Part shown: positions 1 to 10,981 of the stretch, piece by piece | Layout: each line of letters begins with the position of its first letter | Numbering within the stretch: position 1 is the first letter of the stretch | From: Salipaludibacillus aurantiacus | GTDB lineage: Bacteria; Bacillota; Bacilli; Bacillales; Salisediminibacteriaceae | Length of the DNA: 64,000 bases | NCBI RefSeq assembly: GCF_900111295.1 | Contig: NZ_FOGT01000009.1 | Coordinates: 1 to 64,000 of the forward strand | Direction: 5' to 3' | Translations under genes and position numbers: made by a program | Notes under the pieces: generated by a model | Told to the model about the DNA's origin: nothing | Database searches by the model: none | What the model saw: only the letters and a program-made list of their open reading frames with translations

Positions 1-65
1 GCCCCACGGAAAGCGTCCGCCGGTAGTGATGAGATCGTGAGATATCTTACTTTTCTTTTAAAAAA

Positions 66-123
66 GGCTGTTGAGAATACTTTCTCAACAGCCTGGCGGC
101 CTCTTTTCAGAGGCCGTTTTTTT
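66..123. terminator. Back-to-back intrinsic terminators
   Basis: Two hairpins lie side by side. GGCTGTTGAGAA pairs with TTCTCAACAGCC (66-93) and is followed by a T-run when read on the minus strand, so it ends the TRIC-type gene. GGCCTCT pairs with AGAGGCC (98-115) and is followed by eight T on the plus strand, so it would end a gene entering from the left edge. Confidence 0.8.
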
Positions 124-715
124 AAATCGAACGGTTTGGGAGCCGCCAGCCATAATACACTGAGCACAGTCTCAAGGCAACGACAAGAGCGACGACTGCA
201 AGCAGTTCCACTGGTCCTGTCAGCCAGCCCAAACCCACAGTAATACCCGGAAGCAGCGTCCACGCAATATAAATTTCCTTCTGTAAAAACAAAGGCTTTC
301 TGCCTGCAAGCATATCGCGGATCATCCCGCCCCCTGTTCCTGTAAGGGCAGCTGCCGCAATACATGCACTGAGAGGATGCCCCATGGAATAAGCGTAGAG
401 GGCTCCCTGGACTGAAAAAGCCCCCAGTCCAATCGCATCAAAAAAGACGCCGCGGCGGAGCAACGTCCAGCGCACAATCCGCGGGAACACAAAAGCTATT
501 GTCATAACAACAAACGCGACGGTAAACAGAGCCCCTTGATCCCAAAGTTCGGCAACCGGCACGCCAATCAGCAGGTTTCTCACTGCCCCTCCTCCAAATG
601 CCGTAATAAAACCCAGTATATAAACACCCATTAAATCATAGCGTTCTTCCATCGCTACCAGAACACCGCTCAAGGCAAAAGCGATTGTACCAATGACATT
701 TAATAATTCCCACAC
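122..715 (-). CDS. TRIC-type (UPF0126) cation channel membrane protein
   Basis: A 197-residue integral membrane protein. Two internal repeats each carry a glycine-rich signature, GGGAVRNLL at residues 41-49 and GTGGGMIRDML at 126-136, as in bacterial homologues of trimeric intracellular cation channels (B. subtilis YvgT type, about 200 residues, seven helices). It would sit in the cytoplasmic membrane and pass monovalent cations; the bacterial role is poorly defined. The start follows an AAGGGA ribosome site. It is a single gene, ended by the hairpin at 66-93. Family assignment is firm; the ion is inferred from the family. Confidence 0.85.
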   Translation of the reverse strand: MWELLNVIGTIAFALSGVLVAMEERYDLMGVYILGFITAFGGGAVRNLLIGVPVAELWDQGALFTVAFVVMTIAFVFPRIVRWTLLRRGVFFDAIGLGAFSVQGALYAYSMGHPLSACIAAAALTGTGGGMIRDMLAGRKPLFLQKEIYIAWTLLPGITVGLGWLTGPVELLAVVALVVALRLCSVYYGWRLPNRSI

Positions 716-794
716 ATTTATTCCCTTCTTTCACTGCCATCCAATTAAAATACTAATCAATTTTAGAGTACGCGGTTAAAATGATCAAGTGATA

Positions 795-820
795 GTTTAC
801 GTCCTCCTGTAAATGGGAAT
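795..820 (+). promoter_or_regulatory. Sigma-B-type promoter for the DUF2188 gene
   Basis: GTTTAC (795-800), 14 bases, then GGGAAT (815-820). This fits the sigma-B pattern GTTTAA-N13/15-GGGWAW. It lies 39 bases before the DUF2188 start, suggesting general-stress control. Confidence 0.6.
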
Positions 821-859
821 TGAAAAATACAGTTAAATGATATAAGGAGTGTTGAACCA

Positions 860-1060
860 ATGAAAGAATACACAGTAAGACCTAATAAAGATGCAGACGC
901 ATGGTTTTTAAAAATTGAAGATGTGGCGCCAGAGCAGGACTTCGATAAGAAAAATGACGCCATAGAGGCAGGCGAAAAAGTGGCACAGGAAAATAAACCA
1001 AGCCGCCTGGTCATTTATAACCACTTAAATGAAGTTGAAGACGAAAAGAATTTTAAATAG
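860..1060 (+). CDS. DUF2188 domain protein, probable general stress protein
   Basis: A 66-residue soluble protein that fills a DUF2188 domain: an aromatic-rich first half (residues 13-18 read DAWFLK) followed by a helix in which alternating Ala and Glu are spaced as in the family (DAIEAGEKVAQEN), then a C-terminal strand. No biochemical role is known for the family. The ribosome site is AAGGAG, 8 bases before the ATG. A sigma-B-like promoter is upstream and a strong terminator follows, so it is a single-gene unit. A stress role is inferred from the promoter only. Confidence 0.8.
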   Translation: MKEYTVRPNKDADAWFLKIEDVAPEQDFDKKNDAIEAGEKVAQENKPSRLVIYNHLNEVEDEKNFK

Positions 1061-1070
1061 TTACTGAAAA

Positions 1071-1098
1071 ATGACCGCTCTGGGCGGTCATTTTTTTC
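1071..1098. terminator. Bidirectional terminator
   Basis: ATGACCGC pairs with GCGGTCAT around a short loop, flanked by five A on the left and seven T on the right. It ends the DUF2188 gene and can also serve the convergent methyltransferase gene. Confidence 0.85.
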
Positions 1099-1119
1099 TT
1101 TGCCTTTCGCCGGAATCTG

Positions 1120-1857
1120 TCAGTCTTTTCGCAGTACTGCCACTAAAGCCGGAGAGTCTTCTGTGAATGTGGTTTTATTGAAACTGCCGTACACCTTAAA
1201 ACCGTTGAAAGGCGACGCTTCAACTAACGATTTAAAATCTTCTTCCTTTAAAGGCAAAAGAGACGTCTCACTGCGGTACACCTTCTGCCCGCCGTTTTTC
1301 TCAACCATCAGTTTCATTTGAAAGAGGAACTCCTGAGCATTCCAGTCGTAAAACCTCTCAAAAATAATTCCTTTTTCCTTATTTCTTATCACGGGCAGCT
1401 GACAGATTTCCCGGGCAAAAATCCTGTCATAATTAACTGTTTGCAGGATAAAAACACCGCCTTTATTTAATCTCTCATAGACTCCTTTAAGTACATTCAC
1501 CATTTCAGTCCGGCTTTCTATATGGACAAACGAGTTTCCTATACAATAAATCCCTTCATAACCTGGGCCCGGCAACTCGCCAAGCTCCTCCATAGCCATT
1601 TGTATAACTTTCATTGGAAGGTTATTCCGCTCATTCTTATCCCTCAGTATTTTCACCATGTCTTTGTTCATATCTACCGCTGTTATGTCGTAACTTGCTT
1701 CAGCAAGAAGGATAGCCTCTCCTCCGGTGCCGGCGGCTAAATCCAGAATGCGTGTGCTCTGTCCGGCTGGTATCTCCTCTTTTATAAGCGAGACTGCTTC
1801 TTTTTTCGGTTTGAAAATATCATCATAATAAGTGCTTAATACATCATAAAATTCCAT
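1120..1857 (-). CDS. Class I SAM-dependent methyltransferase
   Basis: A 245-residue Rossmann-fold methyltransferase. Motif I, ILDLAAGTGGEAILLA, is at residues 37-52, with an acidic strand-2 end (DITAVDMNKDM) for the ribose of S-adenosylmethionine and a later GIYCIGNSFVHI strand. The C-terminal half holds the beta-rich stretch common to small-molecule methyltransferases of this type. The substrate cannot be told from the sequence. The ribosome site is GGGAGGG before the ATG. It is convergent with the DUF2188 gene and does not appear to belong to the hut operon, which ends at its own terminator about 120 bases upstream. Confidence 0.75.
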   Translation of the reverse strand: MEFYDVLSTYYDDIFKPKKEAVSLIKEEIPAGQSTRILDLAAGTGGEAILLAEASYDITAVDMNKDMVKILRDKNERNNLPMKVIQMAMEELGELPGPGYEGIYCIGNSFVHIESRTEMVNVLKGVYERLNKGGVFILQTVNYDRIFAREICQLPVIRNKEKGIIFERFYDWNAQEFLFQMKLMVEKNGGQKVYRSETSLLPLKEEDFKSLVEASPFNGFKVYGSFNKTTFTEDSPALVAVLRKD

Positions 1858-1976
1858 GAGAATTCCCTCCCTCGTCCTTATTTCACCACGTGGCGGGATA
1901 TTTTGCTGTGAGGCAGGTCACTCCCCCGTTTTACAGCAGGTTTTAAATCCGTTGCCCCTTCCGAAGTCTCTTAACG

Positions 1977-2004
1977 CAAAAAGCTGAGGTGTGTTACCCC
2001 AGCT

Positions 2005-2005
<1 letters not shown>
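1977..2005 (-). terminator. Terminator of the hut operon
   Basis: On the minus strand AAGCTGGGG pairs with the CTCAGCTT side and is followed by a T-run. The stem overlaps the hutG stop codon. Confidence 0.75.
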
Positions 2006-4240
<2,235 letters not shown>

Positions 4241-5905
4241 TTATTTGTCATCCATAGGAATGGATACATTCTTCTCTTTTGCGACCTCTTTTGCTTTGTC
4301 GTAGCCTGCATCGGCATGACGGATAATCCCCATGCCAGGGTCTGTCGTCAGGACTCTATCCAGCCTCTGGCGGGCTAGATCTGTGCCATCGGCAACCACT
4401 ACCATGCCTGCATGAAGAGAATAGCCCATCCCGACACCGCCGCCATGGTGGACAGACACCCAGCTTGCACCTGCAGACGTATTTATTAAGGCGTTTAATA
4501 CCGCCCAGTCGCCGACCGCATCACTTCCGTCAATCATGCCTTCTGTTTCCCTGTTCGGGGAGGCAACTGATCCGCAGTCAAGATGGTCACGGCCGATCAC
4601 GACCGGTGCTTTCAGTTCACCTTTTCTGACCAGTTCATTCATCGCCAGCCCCATTTTACGGCGGTCTCCGTATCCGAGCCAGCAGATCCTTGATGGCAGT
4701 CCCTGAAAGGCTACTTTTTCCTGTGCCATATCAATCCAGCGGCACAATGCCTTGTTTTCAGGAAACAGCTCTTTAATTAATCTGTCAGTCCGGTATATAT
4801 CTTCAGGGTCGCCAGATAACGCCACCCAGCGGAAAGGCCCTTTCCCTTCGCAGAAGAGCGGGCGAATGTAGGCCGGCACGAACCCTGGAAATTCAAACGC
4901 TTCTTTCAGCCCTTCATCTTTTGCTTCCTGCCTGATGTTATTTCCGTAATCAAACACGACGGCTCCCCGCTTTTTAAACTGGAGCATCGCTTCCACATGT
5001 TTTTTCATACTGGCCTTTGCAAGTGTTGTATACCGGGATGGATCATCCTCACGCAGTTTGCCTGCTTCTTCTACAGAGAGACCTTCAGGTACATACCCGT
5101 TTAAAGGGTCGTGAGCAGAGGTCTGGTCTGTGACGATATCTATCGGATAGTTTTTTAAGAGGAGCTCATGGTGGACTTCTGCCGCATTGCCAACCAGTCC
5201 GATCGACAACGCCTCTCCTGCCTTTTTGGCCTCAGCGGCCCATGCCATAGCTTGGTCCAGTGAATGCGTCATTTTGTCACAATACTTTGTTTCAAGACGC
5301 TTTTTAATCCTGTTCTCATCTACATCAACCGCTATCATTACCCCGTCATTCATCGTTACCGCAAGCGGCTGTGCCCCGCCCATTCCGCCAAGGCCGGCTG
5401 TCAGCGTAATAGTCCCTTTCAGACTTCCTCCAAAATGCTGGCGGGCTAATTCTGCAAACGTCTCATATGTGCCCTGTAAAATCCCCTGTGTTCCGATGTA
5501 AATCCAGCTTCCAGCCGTCATTTGCCCGTACATCATCAATCCTTCTTTTTCAAGCTTATTAAAGTGATCCCATGTCGCCCATTTTGGCACAAGAACAGAA
5601 TTAGACAGCAGGACCCGTGGGGCCTGTTCATGAGTACGGAATTTCCCCACCGGCTTGCCGGACTGGATAAGCAGCGTTTCATCTGCTTCTAAAGCTTTTA
5701 AACTCCTCACTATTGCATCAAATGACTCCCAGTTTCTTGCTGCTTTGCCTATCCCGCCATAAACAACGAGATCTTCAGGTTTTTCTGCCACTTCAGGGTC
5801 AAGGTTGTTATGAAGCATCCGGAGAACGGCTTCCTGTTCCCAGCCTTTACACTCTATTTCAGTTCCTCGTTTTGCATGGAGAACACGTTTTCCCGTTGAA
5901 TTCAT
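4241..5905 (-). CDS. hutU: Urocanate hydratase HutU
   Basis: Second step: hydrates urocanate to imidazolonepropionate using tightly bound NAD. At 554 residues it has normal length. The NAD-binding glycine stretch [10 protein letters not shown] follows residue 170, and the segment [14 protein letters not shown] carries the conserved active-site Cys. It lies 17 bases after hutH and 18 before hutI in the same operon. Confidence 0.96.
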   Translation of the reverse strand: MNSTGKRVLHAKRGTEIECKGWEQEAVLRMLHNNLDPEVAEKPEDLVVYGGIGKAARNWESFDAIVRSLKALEADETLLIQSGKPVGKFRTHEQAPRVLLSNSVLVPKWATWDHFNKLEKEGLMMYGQMTAGSWIYIGTQGILQGTYETFAELARQHFGGSLKGTITLTAGLGGMGGAQPLAVTMNDGVMIAVDVDENRIKKRLETKYCDKMTHSLDQAMAWAAEAKKAGEALSIGLVGNAAEVHHELLLKNYPIDIVTDQTSAHDPLNGYVPEGLSVEEAGKLREDDPSRYTTLAKASMKKHVEAMLQFKKRGAVVFDYGNNIRQEAKDEGLKEAFEFPGFVPAYIRPLFCEGKGPFRWVALSGDPEDIYRTDRLIKELFPENKALCRWIDMAQEKVAFQGLPSRICWLGYGDRRKMGLAMNELVRKGELKAPVVIGRDHLDCGSVASPNRETEGMIDGSDAVGDWAVLNALINTSAGASWVSVHHGGGVGMGYSLHAGMVVVADGTDLARQRLDRVLTTDPGMGIIRHADAGYDKAKEVAKEKNVSIPMDDK

Positions 5906-5922
5906 CTGTTTTCTCTCCTTTA

Positions 5923-7437
5923 TTAAATTTGTTTAATTCTCCCCGGCTCGAACACCATCTTTTCCTCTTTCAGCCAGGATGACATAGCTTCTATATCCTT
6001 TGAAAAGACCCTGTCTTTCCGGATGGAAGGGACGATTTTTCTTCCATCATCAAAAAATTTTTTCGTGAGGATAGCCATCTTGTCTGTTCCTCTGTATTCG
6101 ACGGCCTGCATTGAACAGATGGCTTCAATAGCCAGTACACGCCTCGTATTTTCAACGACCTGGTAAGCATGCCTTGACGCAATCGTCCCCATACTCACAT
6201 GGTCTTCCTGGTTTGCGGACGAAGGAATAGAATCCACGCTCGCAGGATGGGCCAATGTTTTATTTTCGGACACTAGAGACGCGGCAGCATATTGCATAAT
6301 CATCGCTCCAGACTGCAATCCCGGCTCCGGACTTAAAAACGGCGGCAGATCGTTTAACTGCGGATTGACAAGCCGTTCAATCCGTCTTTCAGATATATTG
6401 GCAAGCTCCGCCACCGCAATTGCCATAAAATCCATAGCAAGTGCAATCGGCTGCCCGTGGAAGTTTCCGCCTGAAATCACTTTTTCCCCGTTATCAAAGA
6501 TCAACGGATTGTCTGTCGCCGCGTTCATTTCTATTTCGAGCTTCTCTTTTACATAATTGAGAGTCTGCCATGTTGCTCCATGTACTTGGGGAATACAGCG
6601 AAGCGAATAAGCATCCTGGACTCTTACTTCTCCTTGATTTGTTATGAGCCTGCTGCCTTCCAGATAACCGCGCATTCTTGCCGCCACATCCATTTGTTCC
6701 TCATAACCTCTTGCTTTATGGATGTCTTTATCGTACGCATCCCTTATCCCTTGCAACCCTTCCATTGTTACTGAAGCAATCAGCTCGGCCTGAAAGGCAA
6801 GTGTTTCCGCCTCCATATAACCGACGACTCCCATAGCCGTCATGGCCTGTGTGCCATTAATTAAAGCCAGCCCTTCCTTTGCAGTAAGCCGGATCGGGAA
6901 GACTTCTTCTTTAGTAAGAACATCCAGCGCAGGCAGCCTCTCGCCTTTGTAAAATACTTCGCCTTCACCTAACAACACTAAGGCCAGATGAGATAAAGGA
7001 GCCAAGTCTCCACTCGCCCCCAGAGAGCCTTTTTCAGGTATAACCGGGTGAATCTCTTTATTAACAAGGTCAATCAGCCGTTCAATGACAACAGGCCGAA
7101 CACCGGAGTATCCTTTTAACAATGCATTGGCTCTCAGCAGCACCATCGCTCTCGACACCAGTTCGGGAAAGGGGGCTCCTATACCGCACGCATGTGAATG
7201 AACGAGATTCAACTGAAGCTCTTCTGTATCATTTTTATTTATAAAAACATCGCTGAACTTGCCAAATCCTGTTGTAATTCCGTAGACCGTTTTCCCTTCG
7301 CGTACAATCTTCTCCACGGCCCGTCTGCTCTGCCTCACTTTTTTCATGCTTTCTTCAGAGGCTGCTACTTGTTCTTTTTTATAAAGAATCCTTTTCATCT
7401 GGGTAAAATCAAGCGTTTCTCCTGTCAGTGTGATCAT
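5923..7437 (-). CDS. hutH: Histidine ammonia-lyase HutH
   Basis: First step: deaminates L-histidine to trans-urocanate. The Ala-Ser-Gly that self-cyclises to the electrophilic MIO group is at residues 141-143 in GASGDLAP. I set the start at the ATG at 7437, preceded by GAGGAGG, giving 504 residues, the normal length. An in-frame ATG at 7500 would add 21 residues without a ribosome site and would begin inside the attenuator hairpin. It is the first enzyme gene after the HutP-controlled attenuator. Confidence 0.96.
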   Translation of the reverse strand: MITLTGETLDFTQMKRILYKKEQVAASEESMKKVRQSRRAVEKIVREGKTVYGITTGFGKFSDVFINKNDTEELQLNLVHSHACGIGAPFPELVSRAMVLLRANALLKGYSGVRPVVIERLIDLVNKEIHPVIPEKGSLGASGDLAPLSHLALVLLGEGEVFYKGERLPALDVLTKEEVFPIRLTAKEGLALINGTQAMTAMGVVGYMEAETLAFQAELIASVTMEGLQGIRDAYDKDIHKARGYEEQMDVAARMRGYLEGSRLITNQGEVRVQDAYSLRCIPQVHGATWQTLNYVKEKLEIEMNAATDNPLIFDNGEKVISGGNFHGQPIALAMDFMAIAVAELANISERRIERLVNPQLNDLPPFLSPEPGLQSGAMIMQYAAASLVSENKTLAHPASVDSIPSSANQEDHVSMGTIASRHAYQVVENTRRVLAIEAICSMQAVEYRGTDKMAILTKKFFDDGRKIVPSIRKDRVFSKDIEAMSSWLKEEKMVFEPGRIKQI

Positions 7438-7481
7438 TATTCCGCCTCCTCGCTTCCTTGCTCTAATGTACAAAAGTACAC

Positions 7482-7532
7482 AAAAAGGGGGCTGCATCAA
7501 AAAACGTTGACGTTTTTTTGATACAGCCCCCT
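7482..7532 (-). terminator. hut attenuator terminator between hutP and hutH
   Basis: AGGGGGCTG...ATCAAAAAACG pairs with its complement over about 21 base pairs with a four-base loop, followed on the minus strand by TTTTT. It lies between hutP and hutH, where the B. subtilis hut operon has its HutP-controlled terminator. The stem includes the segment ending at 7532, only 9 bases from the proposed HutP site. Confidence 0.85.
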
Positions 7533-7540
7533 GAACTCTG

Positions 7541-7557
7541 CTAATTACTATAGGCTG
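7541..7557 (-). promoter_or_regulatory. HutP RNA-binding site (three NAG triplets)
   Basis: On the minus strand the RNA reads CAG-CCUA-UAG-UAAU-UAG, an exact NAG-N4-NAG-N4-NAG arrangement as known for HutP. It starts 3 bases after the hutP stop and ends 9 bases before the attenuator stem. Further NAG triplets (CAG-AGUU-CAG) continue toward the stem. Confidence 0.75.
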
Positions 7558-7560
7558 TTT

Positions 7561-8004
7561 CTATATATGATTTATGCCCAAACCAATTGTCTCGTGTTCT
7601 GCCCCTTTCATAGGGGCTCCGATCGTGCCGTAAAGAGAGACTGCAATCCATTCCCCTTCTTCACTGCTGTCATAAGGCTCACCGCGAACAATAGCAAAAC
7701 TTAAACCGACTGTACGAAGAACTGAGCCGAGCTGCACCTGTCCTCTCGTCACCCCATGCAAAGCTTCGATAATCGCATGATAAAGGGCATGCCCTTCCCT
7801 GTATACACCGGTTTTAACAATTTCATTTTTCCTCGCTGCTGTTTCGATCGCAGCAACTACTTTACTTGCTTCCATTGAGCCTACTTTGCCGGTACACGTC
7901 GTCCAGCCCAGCTCTTTAACAATTTCTAACGTTCTTTCCTTATCGTCATCAAGCAGCATCATCACTGCCAGACGCCCTATCCTTCTCTCTTTATTTAATG
8001 ACAT
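7561..8004 (-). CDS. hutP: HutP, histidine-dependent antiterminator
   Basis: A 147-residue RNA-binding regulator. In B. subtilis HutP with L-histidine and Mg2+ binds NAG triplets in the hut leader and prevents terminator formation. The length and the conserved C-terminal segment [21 protein letters not shown] match the family, including the His residues used for metal binding. It is the first gene of the operon, with the RNA target immediately after its stop. Its promoter is overlapped by a cre site. Confidence 0.94.
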   Translation of the reverse strand: MSLNKERRIGRLAVMMLLDDDKERTLEIVKELGWTTCTGKVGSMEASKVVAAIETAARKNEIVKTGVYREGHALYHAIIEALHGVTRGQVQLGSVLRTVGLSFAIVRGEPYDSSEEGEWIAVSLYGTIGAPMKGAEHETIGLGINHI

Positions 8005-8064
8005 TCAACCCCATCTCTTTCCTGCCTTCTAATAGCTAATATCTGAAAGGTCTCACTTACTTTT

Positions 8065-8093
8065 ATTGTAAGCGCTTACCGGAAAGGAGTCAA
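8065..8093 (-). promoter_or_regulatory. hut promoter with an overlapping CcpA cre site
   Basis: Reading on the minus strand: -35 TTGACT (8088-8093), 17 bases, -10 TACAAT (8065-8070). The cre-like palindrome TGTAAGCGCTTACC occupies 8067-8080, covering the -10 and half the spacer. CcpA bound here would block RNA polymerase directly. Confidence 0.78.
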
Positions 8094-8184
8094 TTATCAT
8101 TTGCTGGTTCATTTAGATCCAGCCTTCCGGGCATATGTGCATTTTTAAAATATAAGGTGACTTTCATGCCCTTAACAGAATAAA

Positions 8185-8218
8185 GATAACTATAGCCCTG
8201 ATAAAAGCTATAGTTATC
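8185..8218 (-). terminator. Hairpin terminator after the CotX-like gene
   Basis: GATAACTATAGC pairs perfectly with GCTATAGTTATC across a 10-base loop, just downstream of the CotX-like stop on the minus strand. The T-tract is weak. Confidence 0.6.
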
Positions 8219-8232
8219 AGTGAATGGGGATA

Positions 8233-8688
8233 TTATAAGATGTCAAGCTTGGCAATCAGGGCTATAAGAAGCTGTAATAGAACCTGAATATTTACGGCTG
8301 CCTGAGTGTCCGTCGTCTTCACGTCCACATTTCTTGAGTTTTCAATGACTGTTTTCTGGAAAGACAGCTGCTTTGTTTTAGCTGTCTGCAACAGATCCTG
8401 AGTCACCTTTTCGGCTTTACTGCTGTCTGCAATAGAGATATGAATAATTAGTGCTATTGCCGCCTGCAGCGCTGCCTGAAGAGAAACAGCTGCTTTTGTA
8501 TCTGTGGTTGAAACTGTGATGTCACAGGAATCTTTGACAAAAATATAATCTTCAGAGACCTGTAATGTTTTATTAACCTGGTCCCCGCTTTGAGTGTCAT
8601 CATCCTTCATAGGATGGCATCGCTCAGGATCAAGCGCAGACCACTTAACTGACTTGTCATTTCCTGAATAATGAATTTCCTGATTCAT
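8233..8688 (-). CDS. CotX/CotV-family spore coat protein
   Basis: A 151-residue protein with two copies of the coat X/V module: TTDTKAAVSLQAALQAAIAL near residues 61-80 and TTDTQAAVNIQVLLQLLIAL near 125-144, each an alanine/leucine-rich hydrophobic helix after a TTDT motif. Proteins of this type belong to the insoluble outer coat and crust of Bacillus spores. The neighbour upstream resembles CotW, which adjoins CotX in B. subtilis. I do not separate CotX from CotV, so no symbol is given. Confidence 0.85.
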   Translation of the reverse strand: MNQEIHYSGNDKSVKWSALDPERCHPMKDDDTQSGDQVNKTLQVSEDYIFVKDSCDITVSTTDTKAAVSLQAALQAAIALIIHISIADSSKAEKVTQDLLQTAKTKQLSFQKTVIENSRNVDVKTTDTQAAVNIQVLLQLLIALIAKLDIL

Positions 8689-8781
8689 TTTTTATATTCC
8701 TCCTTTCTGTTTACTTCAATGTATTCGTTTTATTTCCATCTGATTGGACAAACTGACTAAGTCAGGTTACTCAATTTTGAT

Positions 8782-9105
8782 TTAAGGTAAATATTTTTTA
8801 ATATTTCTGGGATCGTTTTTACTCCTTCTTATTATTCTGCTTTTTCTTTTTGGTTCTGGCTGGTGAACAGGTTCTGATGATACAGAAGGTCTGCTCCCGG
8901 TTTTTTCTGTGTTCCCTTCTGTTACTTTTTGTCTGCTGTTTTCCAGAAATGCGTTTGCCTCTTCCGTTAACTGATCTACTACTTCTCTCAATTTTTTCCT
9001 GTCTTTTACAGAAAGATCTGCACCTTCATCAATTTCATGTTTAGCAAAAACCCGGTCAACCATGAGTTCAAGCAATTTTTCCTGAGATTTGTTCATTTTT
9101 ATCAT
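8782..9105 (-). CDS. CotW-like spore coat protein (probable)
   Basis: A 107-residue protein: an N-terminal helical region (about residues 5-60, including LMVDRVFAKHEID and LREVVDQLTEEANAFLE) and a basic, disordered tail ending in RRSKNDPRN. The order of segments, the length and the VF-KH pattern resemble B. subtilis CotW as I remember it (QNIFSKHGV, then a LVKDLQ helix and a basic tail). Position next to a CotX gene supports the call. The two are separated by 93 bases containing a TGACT-A-AGTCA palindrome, so they may be co-transcribed or have separate promoters. Homology is from memory and weak. Confidence 0.55.
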   Translation of the reverse strand: MIKMNKSQEKLLELMVDRVFAKHEIDEGADLSVKDRKKLREVVDQLTEEANAFLENSRQKVTEGNTEKTGSRPSVSSEPVHQPEPKRKSRIIRRSKNDPRNIKKYLP

Positions 9106-9294
9106 CCTTTTTTAATCTTTTAATATTACACTATGTCCAAAGTGATTTACTGTGTTATGGAGGATGCGGATTTTTCCATTATTAAAGGTAAGGAACCATT
9201 TTTTTCAGCGGATAAGACGTCGGGGAAATCACAAGATAATGGTGTGGTCATACGAAAGACGACCATCATTTGTAAAAGACTGAGGAGGATGAAT

Positions 9295-9816
9295 ATGGGA
9301 ATCTTAAGCGGAAATCAGCAGAACGAACCATTGCATTACGGTGAAATATTTAGTACATGGACATATTCTCATGCCATGAAGGCGGCCATTGCCACTTATC
9401 AGGTTTACGAAAACCATTGCGGTGACGTCGACCTTAAAAAATTTATCCGTGATGTAATCAATACAGCACGTGATGAGGAAACACAAGTTGACCAGGTTCT
9501 TAAAGCTAACGGCATCGGACTGCCTCCAAGCCCTCCTGAACGCCCGCAGGCGTCTGTAGAGGAAATTCCTCCAGGAGCGCGTTTTAACGATCCTGAAATT
9601 GCGATGCACATTTCAACAGACATGGCTGCCGGGCTTGTATCCTGCAGTCAAGCAATGGCTCAATGTACGCGTGAGGATATTGCCATTATGTTTGGCCAGT
9701 TTCACCAGCAGCGTTCTCAGCAAGCTCTTAGACTCCTCAAACTCAACAAGGAAAAAGGCTGGTTAGTACCTCCGCCATTAGAAGTGGAAAGACCACATCA
9801 AATGCAAACCACCTGA
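9295..9816 (+). CDS. DUF3231 family protein
   Basis: A 173-residue protein of the DUF3231 family, all-helical and ferritin-like in outline. It starts MGILSGN, has a central GIGLPPSPPERP segment with a PPGARFNDPEIA hinge, and a second helical half containing IMFGQFHQQ. The family is common in spore formers, and its role is not established. The ATG at 9295 has GGAGG six bases upstream; an open frame extends to 9133 but lacks a ribosome site. A strong terminator follows, so it stands alone. Confidence 0.8.
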   Translation: MGILSGNQQNEPLHYGEIFSTWTYSHAMKAAIATYQVYENHCGDVDLKKFIRDVINTARDEETQVDQVLKANGIGLPPSPPERPQASVEEIPPGARFNDPEIAMHISTDMAAGLVSCSQAMAQCTREDIAIMFGQFHQQRSQQALRLLKLNKEKGWLVPPPLEVERPHQMQTT

Positions 9817-9822
9817 TTTTCC

Positions 9823-9851
9823 TCCTCCCGTTTCATGCGGGAGGACTTTTT
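9823..9851 (+). terminator. Terminator after the DUF3231 gene
   Basis: TCCTCCCG pairs with CGGGAGGA around a 7-base loop and is followed by a T-run. Confidence 0.85.
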
Positions 9852-9954
9852 TATAAAAAGTGTACATATTGAGAAAATGCCATTATTTACTGGACATGCC
9901 TTCTCTCCGCCTTCACAATGAACAGTAAAGACACTTTAAAGGAGGAACAAACAG

Positions 9955-10935
9955 ATGACTGACCAGTTTAAAGCTTTTTTAGCAAATGGGAACGGTGAGG
10001 GAGAGATTGTAAGCCGTACCTTTGACGATCTGCCTCAAGGAGAAGTGACAATCCGGGTACATTATTCCGGTGTAAATTATAAAGACGGCTTAGCCATGAA
10101 TGCTAAGACAAAAGTCGCTAAAGGCTATCCCCTTGTGCCTGGTATTGACTTAGCGGGTGAAGTCACGGCGTCTGAAGACCCTGCTTTTACTGCGGGCGAC
10201 CTTGTGATTGTGACAAGTTATGAGCTCGGCGTTGGGCATGATGGAGGGTACAGTGAATATGCCCGTGTGCCTGCTGAATGGGTCGTTCCTCTGCCTGAAG
10301 GGCTGACCACAAGGGAAGCTATGATTATCGGTACAGCCGGATTTACTGCTGCCCTGTCTGTCCACAGGCTTGAAGAAAGAGGGCTGACTCCTGAAGACGA
10401 ACCTGTATTAGTGACAGGTTCAACAGGCGGAGTGGGCAGTATGGCCGTGGCTATGTTAAGCAGGCGGGGCTACTCGGTAACAGCCAGTACCGGAAAAGAA
10501 ACAGAACATGACTATTTAAAAAAATTAGGTGCAAAAGACATTATCAGCCGGGAAGAAGTAACACCGGAGAAACCACGGCCATTACAGGCACAAAGATGGG
10601 CCGCAGCCGTAGACCCGACAGGCGGAAAACCTTTGGCTTCTATTTTAAGTGCCGTTAAACAAGGCGGGGCTGTCGCGGCAAGTGGCCTGACAGCAGGAAC
10701 AGAACTTCCTGCCACAGTCATGCCGTTTATTTTAAGAGGGGTAGACTTGCTTGGAATTGACTCAGGATTCTGTCCTATGGAAGTTCGAAAAAAAGTCTGG
10801 GAAAGAGCAGCCACCGACCTGAAGCCTGATCATCTGAACGAAATTGCCTCAGAAATCAGCTTGGAAGAATTATCAGGAGCTTTGAAAGACATCCTTGAGA
10901 ATAAGGTAAGAGGACGGGTATTAGTTAAACTTTAA
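9955..10935 (+). CDS. YhdH/AcuI-family quinone (acrylyl-CoA) reductase
   Basis: A 326-residue zinc-free medium-chain dehydrogenase. GroES-like half: GVNYKDGLA and a VPGIDLAGEV segment. Rossmann half: VTGSTGGVGSMAVAML near residues 155-170 for NADPH. Relatives include AcuI (acrylyl-CoA to propionyl-CoA) and B. subtilis YhfP. The absence of zinc-binding Cys/His separates it from alcohol dehydrogenases. The ribosome site is AAAGGAGG, 8 bases before the ATG. The substrate is inferred from the family only. Confidence 0.85.
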   Translation: MTDQFKAFLANGNGEGEIVSRTFDDLPQGEVTIRVHYSGVNYKDGLAMNAKTKVAKGYPLVPGIDLAGEVTASEDPAFTAGDLVIVTSYELGVGHDGGYSEYARVPAEWVVPLPEGLTTREAMIIGTAGFTAALSVHRLEERGLTPEDEPVLVTGSTGGVGSMAVAMLSRRGYSVTASTGKETEHDYLKKLGAKDIISREEVTPEKPRPLQAQRWAAAVDPTGGKPLASILSAVKQGGAVAASGLTAGTELPATVMPFILRGVDLLGIDSGFCPMEVRKKVWERAATDLKPDHLNEIASEISLEELSGALKDILENKVRGRVLVKL

Positions 10936-10947
10936 CGGATATGCGAA

Positions 10948-10981
10948 GAGGACAGCCTTTAAAAGGCTATCCTCTTTTTTT
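10948..10981 (+). terminator. Terminator after the YhdH-type gene
   Basis: GAGGACAGCC pairs with GGCTATCCTC and is followed by seven T. The stem overlaps the last codons of the convergent YwaF-type gene. Confidence 0.85.

Noticed and set aside
1-60. Coding sequence at the left edge
   Set aside because: The frame beginning at 37 runs through two terminator hairpins and into the antisense of the TRIC-type gene.
763-1014. Minus-strand frame opposite the DUF2188 gene
   Set aside because: It overlaps a recognised domain gene with its own promoter and terminator and has no ribosome site.
8752-8767. TGACT-A-AGTCA palindrome as a terminator
   Set aside because: The stem is only five bases and no T-tract follows; it was kept only as a remark under the CotW-like gene.
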